The notes under the pieces: model-generated | Databases searched by the model: none | The model's input: only the letters and a program-made list of their open reading frames with translations | Told to the model about the DNA's origin: nothing | Source of the DNA: Undaria pinnatifida | Taxonomy: Eukaryota > Sar > Phaeophyceae > Laminariales > Alariaceae | Assembly: GCA_012845835.1 (NCBI GenBank) | Contig: JABAKD010000023.1 | Coordinates: 11,316,427-11,380,426 of the forward strand | Length of the DNA: 64,000 bases | Direction: 5' to 3' | Made by a program: the position numbers and the translations under genes | Shown: positions 1 through 11,200 of the stretch, piece by piece | Layout of the letters: the number at the start of each line of letters is the position of its first letter | Position numbering within the stretch: position 1 is the first letter of the stretch

Positions 1-1513
1 TAAGAAGTGGTTGCCGGGTTCCCAATCTACGTAGCGCCAGGCCAGAAAATACACAGCATCAGCCCACTCCAGGCGTGCTGTTTTGGTTCATTTTATTGCT
101 CTTTCAAGGGTCCATACATCTCGCGGCACGGGGTTTCGTGCGGTGGCCTCGCCGATTCCGTACATTTATTGACTGGCGGGATAGATTCAAATCGTATGAA
201 CCAAAATGACGTAAGCTGTAATATGTGCCAATTGCAACTGGAATGGGTAGACGGAAGCTATATACATGCGCAGCAGTATCATAGAGGCAGCATTAGGCAA
301 GCGCCACTAAGACCCGCGTGCAGAGCAACCCCTCGGCGCACTTTTGAACAGAGCGATGTTTTTAGGATTTTGTGGGCAACATACACGTCCCCGAAAGGTG
401 TACCAGGTATGCCATTATTTTTTATAGAAAACTGGTCAGCGTCTGAAAGGCAAAGTAGGTACACTAAAAATATCGATCAACATATGCTACCTCGAGTAGG
501 CCCTACTACACTCGATTTCCAATACATTATCCCACAGTAAACCTGACACGTATCTTGGACTATGTCAGGAACCTCGCAGAGATTCTGCCAATTTTACCTC
601 CGACTCTATTTCGGTGTTGGACACAGAATGGGATGATTGCATTGCTCTCATCTCCTTTTTGAGCGTTTTCTAGGGGTGTGAGGTATGCAACTTCTTGACA
701 CATGAGGTCATTTTTCATCTGTTTATTTTTTAGGAAGTTAATGCTTTGTAGATTTTGGGATGAAGGTGATAATCGAACCCTCGACCTCTTCTTCAATATC
801 TCACGGCAAGTCTGCAACGCCATTGAGAGGAAAAGAAGACAAAAAAACTCCATCGACATATGCTACTTCGAGTAGGCCCTTTAATACTCGATTTCCACCA
901 CACTTCTGTGAAAAAACGAGGAAAAAAGCGAAATAGTAGGGCCGTACGTACATTTAGATTAAAGCTAATCCACAATTATGCCACGTTCAAGCCGCGAGAA
1001 TTTACCAGCCCCGCTGAAGAGGATGCTACTTGGTTGTCGGGCCTGTCTATAGTTGCAATAAAACACCACCACGAAGCCATCGCTTCCGTTGACTGGCAAA
1101 CGGCCCAAAAACCAGCAGCGCAAACAGGCGTCACAGCGACAGCACGCCTTTCACACCTCTACTGCCCCAACGAACCGTGGAAAAGCGAAAGTAATTTATC
1201 ACTTATTCAAGAAAATGGCTGACATGCCCTTTAAATGATATACCAGGTATAACCCTAATCCAATGAAACGCAACCAGCCAATGTAGGGTGAAACCCCCAT
1301 TGAGTCTCGTACACAGTGTGCATCAACCATTTTCTCGAACAAGTAGTAAGCTCTACTGACGAAAGCGGCAACTTTTTTATGCGATACCGTCATGAATTCA
1401 ACTGTTTCCACGGATATCATCTACCAAGGTACGACCTTTGCTTGATGCAGCACGTTAATAGAAAATAAGGCGCGCGAGGCGCGGCGTTTTTGCGCTTGTG
1501 TATATCCGACATA
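1..1513. other. Region downstream of the last recognised exon; no gene identified
   Basis: No reading frame here is recognisable. A 177-codon plus-strand frame (7-540) and smaller minus frames lack domain signatures and have irregular composition. About 45 bp at 479-525 recurs at 856-905 (shared core ATATGCTAC-TCGAGTAGGCCCT then ACTCGATTTCCA), so a dispersed repeat lies here. Further C-terminal exons of the antiporter could be hidden in this stretch, but none shows recognisable sequence. Confidence 0.4.
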
Positions 1514-1575
1514 TCTCACCGTGGTTAAACATGCTGGGGACATAGACCCCTTGTTCCGGCTTGGGGTCCCTGGTG
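1514..1575 (-). pseudogene. Partial copy of the tail of the last antiporter exon
   Basis: On the minus strand this piece reads KPEQGVYVPSMFNH followed by GTGAGATATG. It closely matches the end of the exon at 1778-1934 (KPERGAYVPSMFNY then GTGAGATATA). Similarity covers the donor-like site and a few bases beyond. The transmembrane part is missing, so it is a truncated duplicate unless it is used as an alternative 3' exon. Confidence 0.65.
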
Positions 1576-1647
1576 ATTGAACAACCTACCAAACAATTAA
1601 CCCATAAAACATCCTTACAACCAGCCAACAACAAAGCCAGTGACACC

Positions 1648-1740
1648 TACCGTATCGGTGGCATCCACTGAATACGTGGCATCCATTGTGCCAGTGGCAT
1701 CTACCCTATCAGTGGCATCCGCTGTGTCAATGGCATCTCT
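1648..1740 (+). repeat. 18-bp minisatellite, about five copies
   Basis: Successive units end in GTGGCATCC or close variants (core RTGGCATCY) with an 18-bp period. It lies immediately beside the end of the last recognised exon. Confidence 0.75.
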
Positions 1741-1777
1741 TATATACCAGGTACCCAGAATATTCTATATATCTCAC

Positions 1778-1934
1778 GGTAGTTGAACATGCTGGGGACG
1801 TACGCCCCTCTTTCCGGCTTGAGCCCCCGAGTGAAGAACGGCATCACGGCCCCGAAGAAGACGGTGGTGAAGAGGATCACCCCTAGGGACGTCGTCACCA
1901 TCACCCCACGGTGGGGGTCCTGTACCTGCACTAC
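1778..1934 (-). CDS. Antiporter exon: last transmembrane helix and start of cytosolic tail
   Basis: The frame encodes HRGVMVTTSLGVILFTTVFF, the VTTTL-IVLFT helix typical of the final CPA1 transmembrane segment, followed by a polar tail (RGLKPERGAYVPSMFN). The acceptor is a pyrimidine tract ending TTTTATGCAG before 1934. A second in-frame CAG nine bases on (start 1925) gives a variant three residues shorter. A GTGAGA donor follows 1778, leaving phase 1. Without splicing the frame ends at a TAA at 1740, so this could instead be the terminal exon. It follows the exon at 2711-2840 in phase 0 across a 776-bp intron. Identity is strong; the 3' end is uncertain. Confidence 0.82.
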
Positions 1935-2091
1935 CTGCATAAAAGAAAAAAACGGAAAACCAAAAAGAAAAGGGGAAAGAGCAAAACAAGAGAAACTTGA
2001 TATAAACCAAACCAATTAACAGACAAAAACAAATACGATGGACAAAAAAAAAGAAGAAAAAGAGAGAAATGGATGTCACCATCACGCCGTG

Positions 2092-2248
2092 GTGGGTTGG
2101 GTGCCTTGTACCTGCGCCAATTGAACAAGCATACTGTATGGGTAAGGGAAATATGTAAAATGGGAGGCGAAACGAGGTAAGAAACGAAACGAAACAAGAC
2201 GCAATTAAACGAAAAATGTGGGAGTCTGCACCTGCACCACCTGAATAT
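2092..2248 (-). pseudogene. Two degenerate copies of the start of the last antiporter exon
   Basis: Two minus-strand pieces repeat the acceptor and first codons of the exon at 1934. One near 2245 reads TATATTCAG then GTGGTGCAGGTGCAG. One near 2130 reads GGCGCAG then GTACAAGG and includes HHGVMVTSI in a shifted frame. Neither continues through the transmembrane helix. They lie in the short intron between the last two recognised exons, so they look like local duplications that decayed. Confidence 0.6.
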
Positions 2249-2404
2249 AAAAGGTAGACCAGCAACGGCTCGTAGGTATCACACCCTGATTTTAGTATAT
2301 AACCAGCAGTGCGAGGGGGTAATTGCGAATGTGTGAGTGATTTGTAACCTCTGAAAAAGAAAAAAAAAACAGTGAAAAGAGCTTGAATGGTCGCCTTATT
2401 CGGG

Positions 2405-2650
2405 GGGGTTCGGCGCAGAAACCACAACAGCTTTCCACGGGTCACGACCCGGCCCGCACGTCGGGGCGAGATATTTCAAAACCTCGCTGGTAGAGTCTGG
2501 TCCAGTCGGGGCAGTACGTGTTTGGAATATCACGGGTCGGGTCGCGCCAGGTCGGGTCAGACGGTTCGACTATGTCACAGGTCGGATCGGGTCGGGTCCG
2601 GTCACCATGACCCGACCCGACCCGCAAGAACTGACCCGACTCGTTAACTT
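2405..2650. repeat. GGGTC/GACCC-rich minisatellite
   Basis: Repeats of CGGGTCGGGTCG change to the complementary GACCCGACCCG around 2610, forming an imperfect inverted repeat in the intron 2-1942.. side of the exon at 2711. No coding signal is seen. Confidence 0.6.
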
Positions 2651-2710
2651 CCCCAATAAATATCAACCAGGCACTAGCCCCACCTACCCGATCAACAGTG
2701 CGTACTGTAC

Positions 2711-2840
2711 CTGAGCCCAAGCGATGGCACCTCTGACCAAGCCTCCGAAAAACAGTACATGCTGCTCGCTGATGGGCATCGAAAAGCTCTTGGGGAAGCA
2801 CAGCTTGCCCCCGAGGCAAATGCCGTACACAGACAGTGCT
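2711..2840 (-). CDS. Antiporter exon: GLxRGAI helix
   Basis: The frame encodes ALSVYGICLGGKLC, then QHVLFFGGLVRGAIAW. This is the conserved G-L-(x)-R-G-A-I/V segment of CPA1 antiporters, whose arginine is structurally important in the family. The first base A completes CG from the exon at 21598-21746 to give Arg, producing the canonical R-A-L-x-V-Y junction. The exon then runs 43 codons and ends at CAG before GTACAG (phase 0). The acceptor CCGCATAG is weaker than the others. The upstream intron is about 18.8 kb and contains the copia element. The match in order, phase and sequence makes this assignment strong. Confidence 0.85.
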
Positions 2841-2887
2841 CTATGCGGGTGTAGCCGAGCAATAGAAATGTATGGAGATGTAGACGA

Positions 2888-2936
2888 ATGGTGGGGGGGG
2901 GGGGGGGGGGAGGGGGGAGGGAGGGAAGGCGGGAGA
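2888..2936 (+). repeat. G-run / GGGA-rich simple sequence
   Basis: About 17 consecutive G followed by GGGAGGG blocks, 48 bp upstream (in gene direction) of the acceptor of the exon at 2840. On the transcribed strand this is a C-rich tract that could serve as an extended polypyrimidine tract. Confidence 0.8.
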
Positions 2937-3075
2937 AAATGGAGGAGGGATTTGTCTTTTTATTGCCCCTGATTTCGCCAGCTTAATGCGTCGCACTTTA
3001 AAGTTAGGTTGACATCAAGGGCTCAATGATACAAGATCATACATGAATACATAAACGGTCCTTACATTTCTGGAA

Positions 3076-4055
3076 AGGTATAGAGTGGCATGGCGTATCC
3101 CACATTCCAATCAGAAGTGAAAGGGGCACGGTGACGATCAAACCTGGAATCACTAGTTGCTCGACTGTTACACCAACACAAAGGAAAACATGTTATTATA
3201 CTGGAAGTAGTGTAGAACACACCCGCACCACCGTGTTTATGGTATGCCTTGCATGGTGTCGTCCTCCTGTCTTCCGATCTCCGAGCTTTTGAATTTCAAA
3301 CTGTTCGCGGGTTTTCATGTACCGGTGTGGCTTTTTGATTATTGAAAATAATCTTACTGGGCTAAGACAACAGTTTATGAGATGTAAAGTAACAAAAAAA
3401 CAATCATGTCCGGATTTGTAACGTGCCTAAATGGTCCTTATATTTGCGGACAGAGTGGTATTACTATATCGCCTCTATCGCTAGTGTATCCCACCTGTCG
3501 ATTATGAGTACGAGGACCATGACGGCGATCAAACCCCCGAACAACTGGATCGCGCCGAACTCGTAAACGAAACACAGAAAAGAGGCCCGTGCCCGAGTGA
3601 TATTCCGGAATTGGCGCACGGAGCAAACTGCTGAGTGCAACCACCAAAAACCTAGCTGGCGACTTGAGTAGCCAGCCTAGCTGGGGGTTTCTAGTCAGCC
3701 AAGATATCGTGTATTGTACGTATCTCACCTTGCGAACATGAATATGTATACAAGGACAAGTATAACACCTATCAAACCGTCGGACCATGGATTGTTCGAG
3801 TTTTTTTTTTATCAAGCATGTTTGATAAAAGTCTTTCATTTAAGTATGTTCAATAAAAGTTTTACTATAGACTGCAATAACCGAAAGGATCGAACCGCAG
3901 TGCCTAGCCAACTCAATAGTTGGCAACTTGTCGTCAGGTAACTCATAACCCTAGGTATCAGGTATGACGTATCCCGCCGTGCGATCACGAGTACATACAG
4001 TGAGAAAAACGACGAGCAATATGATAAAAAAGATCCAGGTATACTCTATGCGGTA
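3076..4055 (-). pseudogene. Four diverged copies of the antiporter exon at 21598-21746
   Basis: Minus-strand copies end near 3103, 3495, 3729 and 3976. Each encodes a hydrophobic helix resembling the end of the 21.6-kb exon: PGLIVTVPLSLLIGM, GGLIAVMVLVLIIDR, GLIGVILVLVYIFMFAR, and a version with WIFFIILLVVFLTV. The second also keeps VYEF-A-Q upstream. Three keep a donor-like GTGGGATAC or GTGAGATAC and the fourth a GC (GCGGGATAC), all leaving phase 2 as in the real exon. Acceptors and the N-terminal half are poorly conserved, so most are probably relics. Use as alternative exons cannot be excluded because the phase would be preserved. Confidence 0.6.
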
Positions 4056-4079
4056 GTATACAAGGTTGTGTTATGTAGG

Positions 4080-4225
4080 TAGAGGTAGGAAGGACCCTGC
4101 GGTACGGGTACCCGCCAAATTTTGGAGCCCGGACGCTACCCTGCCCGCCGGGTAATGCCATTTTGACGGGTACACGGGTACATGGGTACCCGGCCCCCGG
4201 CGGGTGCCCGTCGGGTACCCGGCAT
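4080..4225. repeat. GGGTACCCG-type minisatellite
   Basis: Repeated GGGTACCCGGC / GACGGGTACACGGGTAC units. The same sequence type recurs at 6180-6310. Confidence 0.65.
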
Positions 4226-6179
4226 GTGATTTAGACTTTTTCTCCCTGATTAAGTACCACGATAATACTGAATTTTATAGAGTACGATAATGTGCGTACT
4301 ACAACTGCTCTACAACCGAAACGACCATACCAGTCGAGATTGTTGATCCGATACATAAGCCGCCTACATCTGTTTTCTCTGGTATTACTCCGGTATTGAG
4401 CGGGCGCGTCATTATCGGTTTGAAAACGCGAAACACGAAAAAACATGCCCTATGGGGGTGATGGTTCACGGTCTCCCGCTTACTAGACTGCATGCCGTGG
4501 ACATATTCGCCGACCTACCCCGTTTAAGACATCGGACAGTAGTGACAATGGAACCATATTGAAGCAACATCAGTATTGAAAGTCTTTCCTAGAAATTGGT
4601 AATAATGAGGCGCGCAAGCTCAATACCTGCAGTAGTCCAATCTGCGACGCTAGGTGACTACAGAAAATACTGAGGCAGAGCAGCAAGCGAAACAATAAAA
4701 ACAACAACAGCAATCGCCTGGCATACCTGGTCATCATGTCGTCGATGTGAAGTGAACAAACCAACACGATGAACGAACACATCTACGGTGTTTAATATCA
4801 GGTATTTACGTTTTGTTTTCAGAGAGAAATAAACTCGGTACTCGTACTGCTGCTGGATTCACAGCAGCCGTAGCAGCAGCAGTTGAGCGGAAGTAACAGC
4901 AGCAGCAGGACACATATGAGGCCAGGGCCGGGTCAGCGTCGCCATGCATGCGTCTCGTCGATCAACCCCTTTACCATAGCTCTGTGCAGCATTAGTAGTA
5001 GTGCGTATTCGTTATTTTTTTGTGTATAATTCTTGGGGACGAACATTCTGTATCACTTCCGATCACCAAAACACACCCAACATCGGAGGTACGCTCTCCA
5101 ACTAACACCACGGTATCTACACGGCCGTCCTTCTCCGTCCCCCCACATCCATCCATACGGTCGACCGGACAACACCATTTCCGCAGGAAGTCTCAGGGAC
5201 ACGGGCCCCTATGATATTAATGTGGGCAGGCAAACACATCGGGTTCGCTCGGTAAATTGTACTTCTGAAAAGGGAAAAACGCCCGCTACGATGTTTTGAA
5301 AAACTGAACATGCCTGCGAAATCACACGTTGCCGCACCTGCCTCGACGAACTGTCAACGACTTACAGCGAAAACAGCACAAGAAGAGTTGGCTATAATTT
5401 GTGCGTGCACAGGAACCGCCGGGACTGGCCACGGTGCCGTCCGTGCACATTTGAGTGTGGTGGACAAACGTGGCAGAAAATTGTTTTGACATGCACACTT
5501 ACACAAAGACAGAAACTACTTCATGGCACCCTAATGCAATGCAGAACAACGGATAGCACATCAATACATGTACACCGGCGCACAATGAGCCAGCATACGA
5601 GCACGGCCGATCTCCACGGCGAAGGTACTGCCGCCGCCCCTCGGTAAAACGAAAAAGCCGTGGGGGGCGATCTTGCTGGACATCCCGCCGAATATTCGAA
5701 GACGCCCGCACAAAGCGCCTGCGAGAACAACGAGGACAACAGCAGCAAGTGCGAAGGCTCCCACAGCAGCAGCAGTGGAGCTGCACAGGACAAAGATGGC
5801 GATGACTTTGAGGAAGAGGTATCATCGCCCGCGGCTACAGAGCCTTCGCTGTCGCTGCTGTTGTTGTCCTCGTTGGTCTCATAGGCGCTTTTCGTGCGGG
5901 CGCCTTCAAACTATCGGCGAGAGGTCCAGCTAGATCGCTCCCCGCGAACAATTCGTTTGGACGAGAGGCAGCGGCAGAACATTCGCTGCAGAGATCGAAC
6001 GTGCTCCTCGGCTGGCTTATTGTGCCCAGTCGGTACCGTGTTCCGATGTTGCCGTGTACGTTCCGCGTGACGATGTACGCGCGCGTGAGCTGTGTGTTGT
6101 TGATAAAATATTTTTATACGGATTTCCTCCGTTTCCTAGAGATATTGTACAGCCATAAACCGGGAATACGGATTACCCG
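4226..6179. other. Intronic sequence without recognisable gene
   Basis: A CAG/GCA-rich patch lies at 4850-4915. A minus-strand frame at 5561-5764 encodes a hydrophobic stretch (VGAFALAAVVLVVLAGAL) followed by GRLRIFGGMSSK. No family is recognised and no start, partner or splice context supports it. Confidence 0.3.
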
Positions 6180-6530
6180 CGGATATCAGAAAACCTGTAG
6201 GGACCCGGGTACCCGGTTCTCTAGCTCCGAAAGCCCGCGGGTTTGGGGCTCGGACCCTACCCGTCAAACGGGTAGGACTCGTCTGCGTATACCCGCCAGG
6301 TATCCGGGAAATTCAAACCAGGCTCCTACCTCTAGTCCTGTACAGCACCCCTGTAACACCGTGCCCGAAACTTCTGTGGGTTCTGTACAGCACCCATACA
6401 ATACTCGAACCATCTGTGAACTTTGCAAGTGCATAACCATACCCGAAACTTCTGTTAGTGCTGCAAAAAAAAAAAAAAAACTACCCGAACTTCTGTGAGC
6501 TCTGTACGCCCGTGGCACAATACCAGGTAC
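6180..6530. repeat. Minisatellites: GGGTACCCG then CCGAAACTTCTGTG
   Basis: Positions 6180-6310 repeat the GGGTACCCG pattern of 4080-4225. From 6310, units of about 40-50 bp with core CCCGAAACTTCTGTG-GTTCTGTACAGCACCC repeat with decay. An A-run of about 16 lies at 6465. Confidence 0.6.
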
Positions 6531-6624
6531 GGGAACACCTTTATAGATACCAGGTGAATTGACAGGTACGGGTTCTACCTGAACGGGGGCGTCGGGTATG
6601 TTCTATTTGTGACGCCACGTCACG

Positions 6625-6682
6625 TCACACAAAAACAAAACACAAAACACAAAACACAAAACACAAAACACAAAAACAAACT
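6625..6682 (+). repeat. ACAAAACAC minisatellite
   Basis: Near-perfect short tandem repeats of ACAAAACAC directly upstream of the frame at 6828-7073. Confidence 0.8.
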
Positions 6683-6827
6683 CACACGCATGCCCTGTCT
6701 GGCACAGAGCTACAACACACGAAAGTAGAACGGTCCCGTCCGTGGACAGAATAGATCACCCGTCAGACCCGAGGGGTGGCACACCACCAGACACGAGTGG
6801 GGGCAGTCCACCACCGCCAAAAGAAAC

Positions 6828-7073
6828 GTGCAGGGGTGCAGGACAGAAAAGGTGGAAGTTATCGACGGCGAAAAAAGCGTGCCTGTAATCAAACCGCCGA
6901 TTGGCTACGACTCGAATAGGAGGGTGGCTGACCTGCCGAAGGACCCCATCAAAGCCGTCGACAGCTTTCTTGTGCCGAACGGCTATGCGCGGGAAGGCGC
7001 CCGCGAGCGGTCGTTCACATACTCGCTAGGAGTCTACGTCGTCCCGCATGACAGCAACGACGAGCGACACTAG
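6828..7073 (+). CDS. Hypothetical short reading frame, unrecognised
   Basis: An 81-codon frame with balanced composition (EKVEVIDGEKSVPVIKPP, later DPIKAVDSFLVPNGYA). It is more protein-like than surrounding frames, but it has no recognised domain and no supporting splice or promoter context. It could be a fragment of a transposable-element protein. Confidence 0.2.
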   Translation: MQGCRTEKVEVIDGEKSVPVIKPPIGYDSNRRVADLPKDPIKAVDSFLVPNGYAREGARERSFTYSLGVYVVPHDSNDERH

Positions 7074-7189
7074 TCTACTGCTCAACCAACACAACATCCC
7101 GCGAAAACGAGATGGTCGCTCCGTGCAAAGGAGGCGACCACAACAACTCCATATCTGTATCAGGAAACTGTGCGCTCTGTAATAACTTA

Positions 7190-7670
7190 TGTGAGCTCTG
7201 TACGCCGACGAAGAAAATGCCTTGGGAACATGTAAAAACCCTTGCACTCCGGTGCGGTTACGGGTAAGGGTATAACATTTTGTATCCTACCCGAAACCTC
7301 TGTGGGTTATGTACAGCAGCCATACAATACCCGAAACTTCTGAGGTCTCTTGAGAAAAAAATGCCCGAACCCGAAACTTCTGTGAGTTCTGAAACATAAA
7401 AAAAAACATACTCAAATCTTCTGCGAGCTCTGTAAGACAACAATACTCCTACTCAAAACCTCTGTAACTTCTGTAAAATCCCTTAACGGTACCCGGGGTA
7501 CGGATACAACATCTTACATACGAACCCGATACGTTTATGAGTTCTGTACAGCATCCACACAATACCCGAAGCTGCTGTGGGTTTTGTAAGGAAATAATAC
7601 TAAGTACCCGAAATTTCTGTGAGTTCTGTAAGAAAGAATACCCTACCCGGAATACACAAACCCTACATAA
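7190..7670. repeat. CCGAAACTTCTGTGAG minisatellite, second block
   Basis: Repeated cores such as CCCGAAACTTCTGTGAGTTC and variants, the same family as 6310-6530. Spacing is irregular and copies are diverged. Confidence 0.6.
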
Positions 7671-7684
7671 CACAACCTTAGTAC

Positions 7685-8230
7685 AATAGTATCATATTGA
7701 GTCGATTATCATCAGCAGCACCCACGACAAGTCGCATAGTATACGTCGTAACGTGTATCGTATGATGAATAGTGTACGTGAGTTGTACGTATCTGCTACA
7801 CTAGCTCGTACATTACGGTTCGACAAACCTATTGAAAACGAAGTTACGGTTCGACGAGCCTATTGATAACGATTTCTACGGTTCGACGAACAGCGGTTAG
7901 ATAGTGTGAAATACAGCGAGCAGCTACGGCAAGCAACTGACAGTCCGAAGGCGCGGGGTGGCTTATTCACCTCTTCCCCTCATACTTTCCTTTCACCCAC
8001 CCCTGAACTCTTCAACAGCAGTCCATCGTGATAAAACCTTGCCTTGCCCGAGAGCTGCACCCTATACCCATGACACCACCCTCTTATTATCTACAGCGAA
8101 GTTCGAGTTGTTCAACGACAGCTCTGCTCTTAGCCAGCGTCCGAGGCCACTTCTCGTCTAACGACTCGGGTCCAGCACAGTCATCACCAGACAATATAAA
8201 CTCCAATAGGTTACGTGCTATGTGTAGAGC
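7685..8230 (+). repeat. Dispersed repeat, copy 1 (possible copia LTR)
   Basis: This block matches 20955-21430 in the same orientation. Shared pieces include GTATCATATTGA, TACGTCGTAA, GTTCGACAAACCTATT, the AGCTACGGC-AG segment and AGCACAGTCATCACCAGAC. The two copies flank the copia element on the same strand, so they may be diverged LTRs. However, clean TG...CA ends and a convincing primer-binding site were not found, and copy 1 lies 3.7 kb from gag. Confidence 0.5.
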
Positions 8231-11200
8231 GCTACAACTTCAGGCACCGCAAAACGGAGTACCACGCGACGAGCTGAACGCAAACGACCCCGTACAACGC
8301 GTCCGCGGAAGTCCGCTAAATCTGCCGCTTACTTCCATCTCCCTGAGCCCATACGTAAAGTAAGAGTGCTGCTGTTTCGACGTTCGTTCCAGAAATTGGT
8401 ATAGCGTTCACGAACTGCTGACCTACAGATAATGGAAAACCAGCGCGACAGGCGCCGAGTACTGACGTACGTAGGAGAAGCGAGGGTCGCAGGTATGAAA
8501 CGATAGAGAACAAATCATCTGGCAAGGAACTCGCGGGCGAACGTACAGAAATAAGGCGCCATTCGCGCGTGAACCAGCTTCACGCAGGGCGCTGTCCTTA
8601 CCAACGAACCATGGCCTGCTAATTGCCCAGACTCCGCCAAAAACCTTCCTATTAACAGTACACTTTCGAATCGACTATTGACTGCGGCAAGAGCCTCAAA
8701 AAGGTTGAACCTGAGTGTTTGGCTCAGTGCTGCCTACGACGTCGAACGTAATATCCTTGCCGGTTCGTTATCCCGCTTGGTCGGACGCCTAATGCCATAG
8801 TTAGCAACTTCATGTTCATCGCTACTGCGGTAACAGGCACGGAAGCCTCGAAGATCTACGGGCTGGGTCAGCCTAAAACCGGATGAAGGTTCTCAACGTC
8901 GTATCTCGTGAACCACTGCAAATTAGACACAACTATATACATCGCTGTAATTGGACCGTCATCGTGCGTACGCAGCACCACGTGACCACCTGCTCGGGCG
9001 TCATTTGGCAAAATGACCAGGAGGTCTAACATATACTTTTTTTACAGTGTATTTAACGAGGTAGAGAAACGTTTTATGCGGCGGAATACCGCTCACAAAT
9101 AAATCCGAACTTTTGTTTGTTCGAAGATGTTTTTTGAAAGCTCTAGCGCCACCGCTTTTAGGAGTGAGGATTAAACATTGAAAGCGCTGCCCCTGACACA
9201 ACATTGCACATGCCGAAAAAAAGTATATAACAAATGTTAAGGTGTTGTTTTTCCGACTCGATCTCGCCGAGATATGCATGAAAACTCAAAAACACCAATT
9301 TTTCAAAACTAAATTCGTATAAAAATCGTCGTTGCCGATCTAGGAGAAATTTGGTGAAAATAAAGGAAGACTCTTGAAGAACATCGATGTAAGGTTATTT
9401 GCCCAATTCGCCACCCATCAAAAGATATTGCCAAAACTCGATTCCACATATTAGTCAAGTGTTTTCGACGAAAAAAGAAAAAATGGTATTTCTGCGATGC
9501 CCCGCTCAATTTTGAGAATTCGAATCAAATATTTTGAAGACGTGTTTGAACCGCATGTGCACGCAAACAGAAAACCACTTTTTATTAACGCAAGTTAAGG
9601 GCGCTTTTGCAATGGTTCGGGTCGTGATACCGTAACAACGGCCATATCTCTCGGACAAAAAAAAGAACAGCTTTTAATTTGTCGGTTGGTCCATGATCAA
9701 CATCGTGTCCAAAAACCACGCCTAACGTAAAATTGAGCGGGGTATGGTCAATCCACGTCTCTGGCAGTTACTTGGCAGGCCCAGCTGGTACAAATCTGCA
9801 AGTGTAGCTTCTAGCTGCTACGACGTGCGTACGTAATACCCGTGCCGGTGACGTGGTCTCTGCTGATCGGATGCCTACCGCTGTAGTGAAAAACTACTTC
9901 TGTAAAAGGTAAGAAGGCCTTGAAGCACTTACACATCTACGGGTTTTAGTCTCGAGCTACGTACGACGTGCGTACGTCATCTTGGAGCCAAAACGAAGGG
10001 ACGCAAGCATTGCGTCCCGGAGTTGGAGAAAGCCTCCGTGACACATATTGAGAGAGACTAAATCACTTCCATTGCGATCGACCCTACTAGAGCACGAACA
10101 AAGACAGGAAGTCCTTCGGAAAAACAGAACCTACCAACCAAGTCCGATGCAGCTGTCGCAGCGGGCTCCAGTCCATTCGACACTACTGGGGCTATGGGAC
10201 CGTTGGCACGCACGAGGCCGAAAATAGAGGTGTATCGGGTTGTGGACTGGTCAGTATATGGCCCAGCTTTCAATTTTGGAGCGCTCTCCCGACTACCCAC
10301 CAGGGGCCAGCCACCCCCGCCGAAGGCCAAACTCCAAAAGCTACTGTTGTGCAACTGTCTGTAATGCGGCCGGAGACCCGCGATATCGTAGCCTGTACGG
10401 AGGGGGGTTCCGCTGGCAGGTTTCCCGTGGGTGCCAATCGGGCATAGTCGCTAATGTCCCATGAAATTGGCTGGGCTTATGGATTCATGTGCGGGTATCA
10501 CTGTAACGAGTGTTTGCATGTTAGTGCATCTACCAAGCTGTTCTTATATTTCCAGGCAGAACGGTTCGCTGCAAGAAAGCAATCAGCCGAATTATACAGA
10601 ATAACAGCAAGCCGTAGCCGTGCGTGGAGCTCAAGACATGGTCCCACTAGTCGTCCGCATCCCCTGGGCTTGGTACGAAATGCGCTACATTACCTCCAAC
10701 GCCACCGTCGCCGCATGCCATGACCCGTCTAACCGATGGAGCCGTGTGGTAACGATTCCATTCACTGAGTTCTCAACCGACGGGTGCTACCGCTATGGAT
10801 GGCTATTCCGCGGCAATAACGGCGCAGACGGAGTGCTGCCAAAAACACCCGAGGAAGCTACGTCGGGCGCAACACGCTATGGGGGCAGACGACAAAGAAG
10901 CGTTCCCACGGGGGAATCGGAACCGAACCAACTGGGGGTCAACCTAGAAGTATGCGGTACGACAACAAGGACAAGCAGGGGTCCGCGGGAATATGCAAAT
11001 AAGATACGGAGTGAGAGAAATGGCAAGGAACAAGCATGGGTGTGGTCGCATGCCGTAGAGGAGAGTCCTCATTGATCGCAAACTATTTACGAACTAATCG
11101 ACGACGGAATGTTAAAACTGCAACTTGACACCAAAAAGAGGAGGCACAATAATGGTATCCCCGGAATTGGAGAAAAATACGTTGTACATGCTGACAGAGA

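Noticed and set aside
7-540. 177-codon frame at the left edge as a gene
   Set aside because: No domain, odd composition, overlaps a dispersed repeat, and no splice or start support.
730-860. tRNA or tRNA-derived SINE on the minus strand (GGGTTCGATTATC resembles a B box)
   Set aside because: No matching A box, anticodon stem or acceptor stem could be folded around it.
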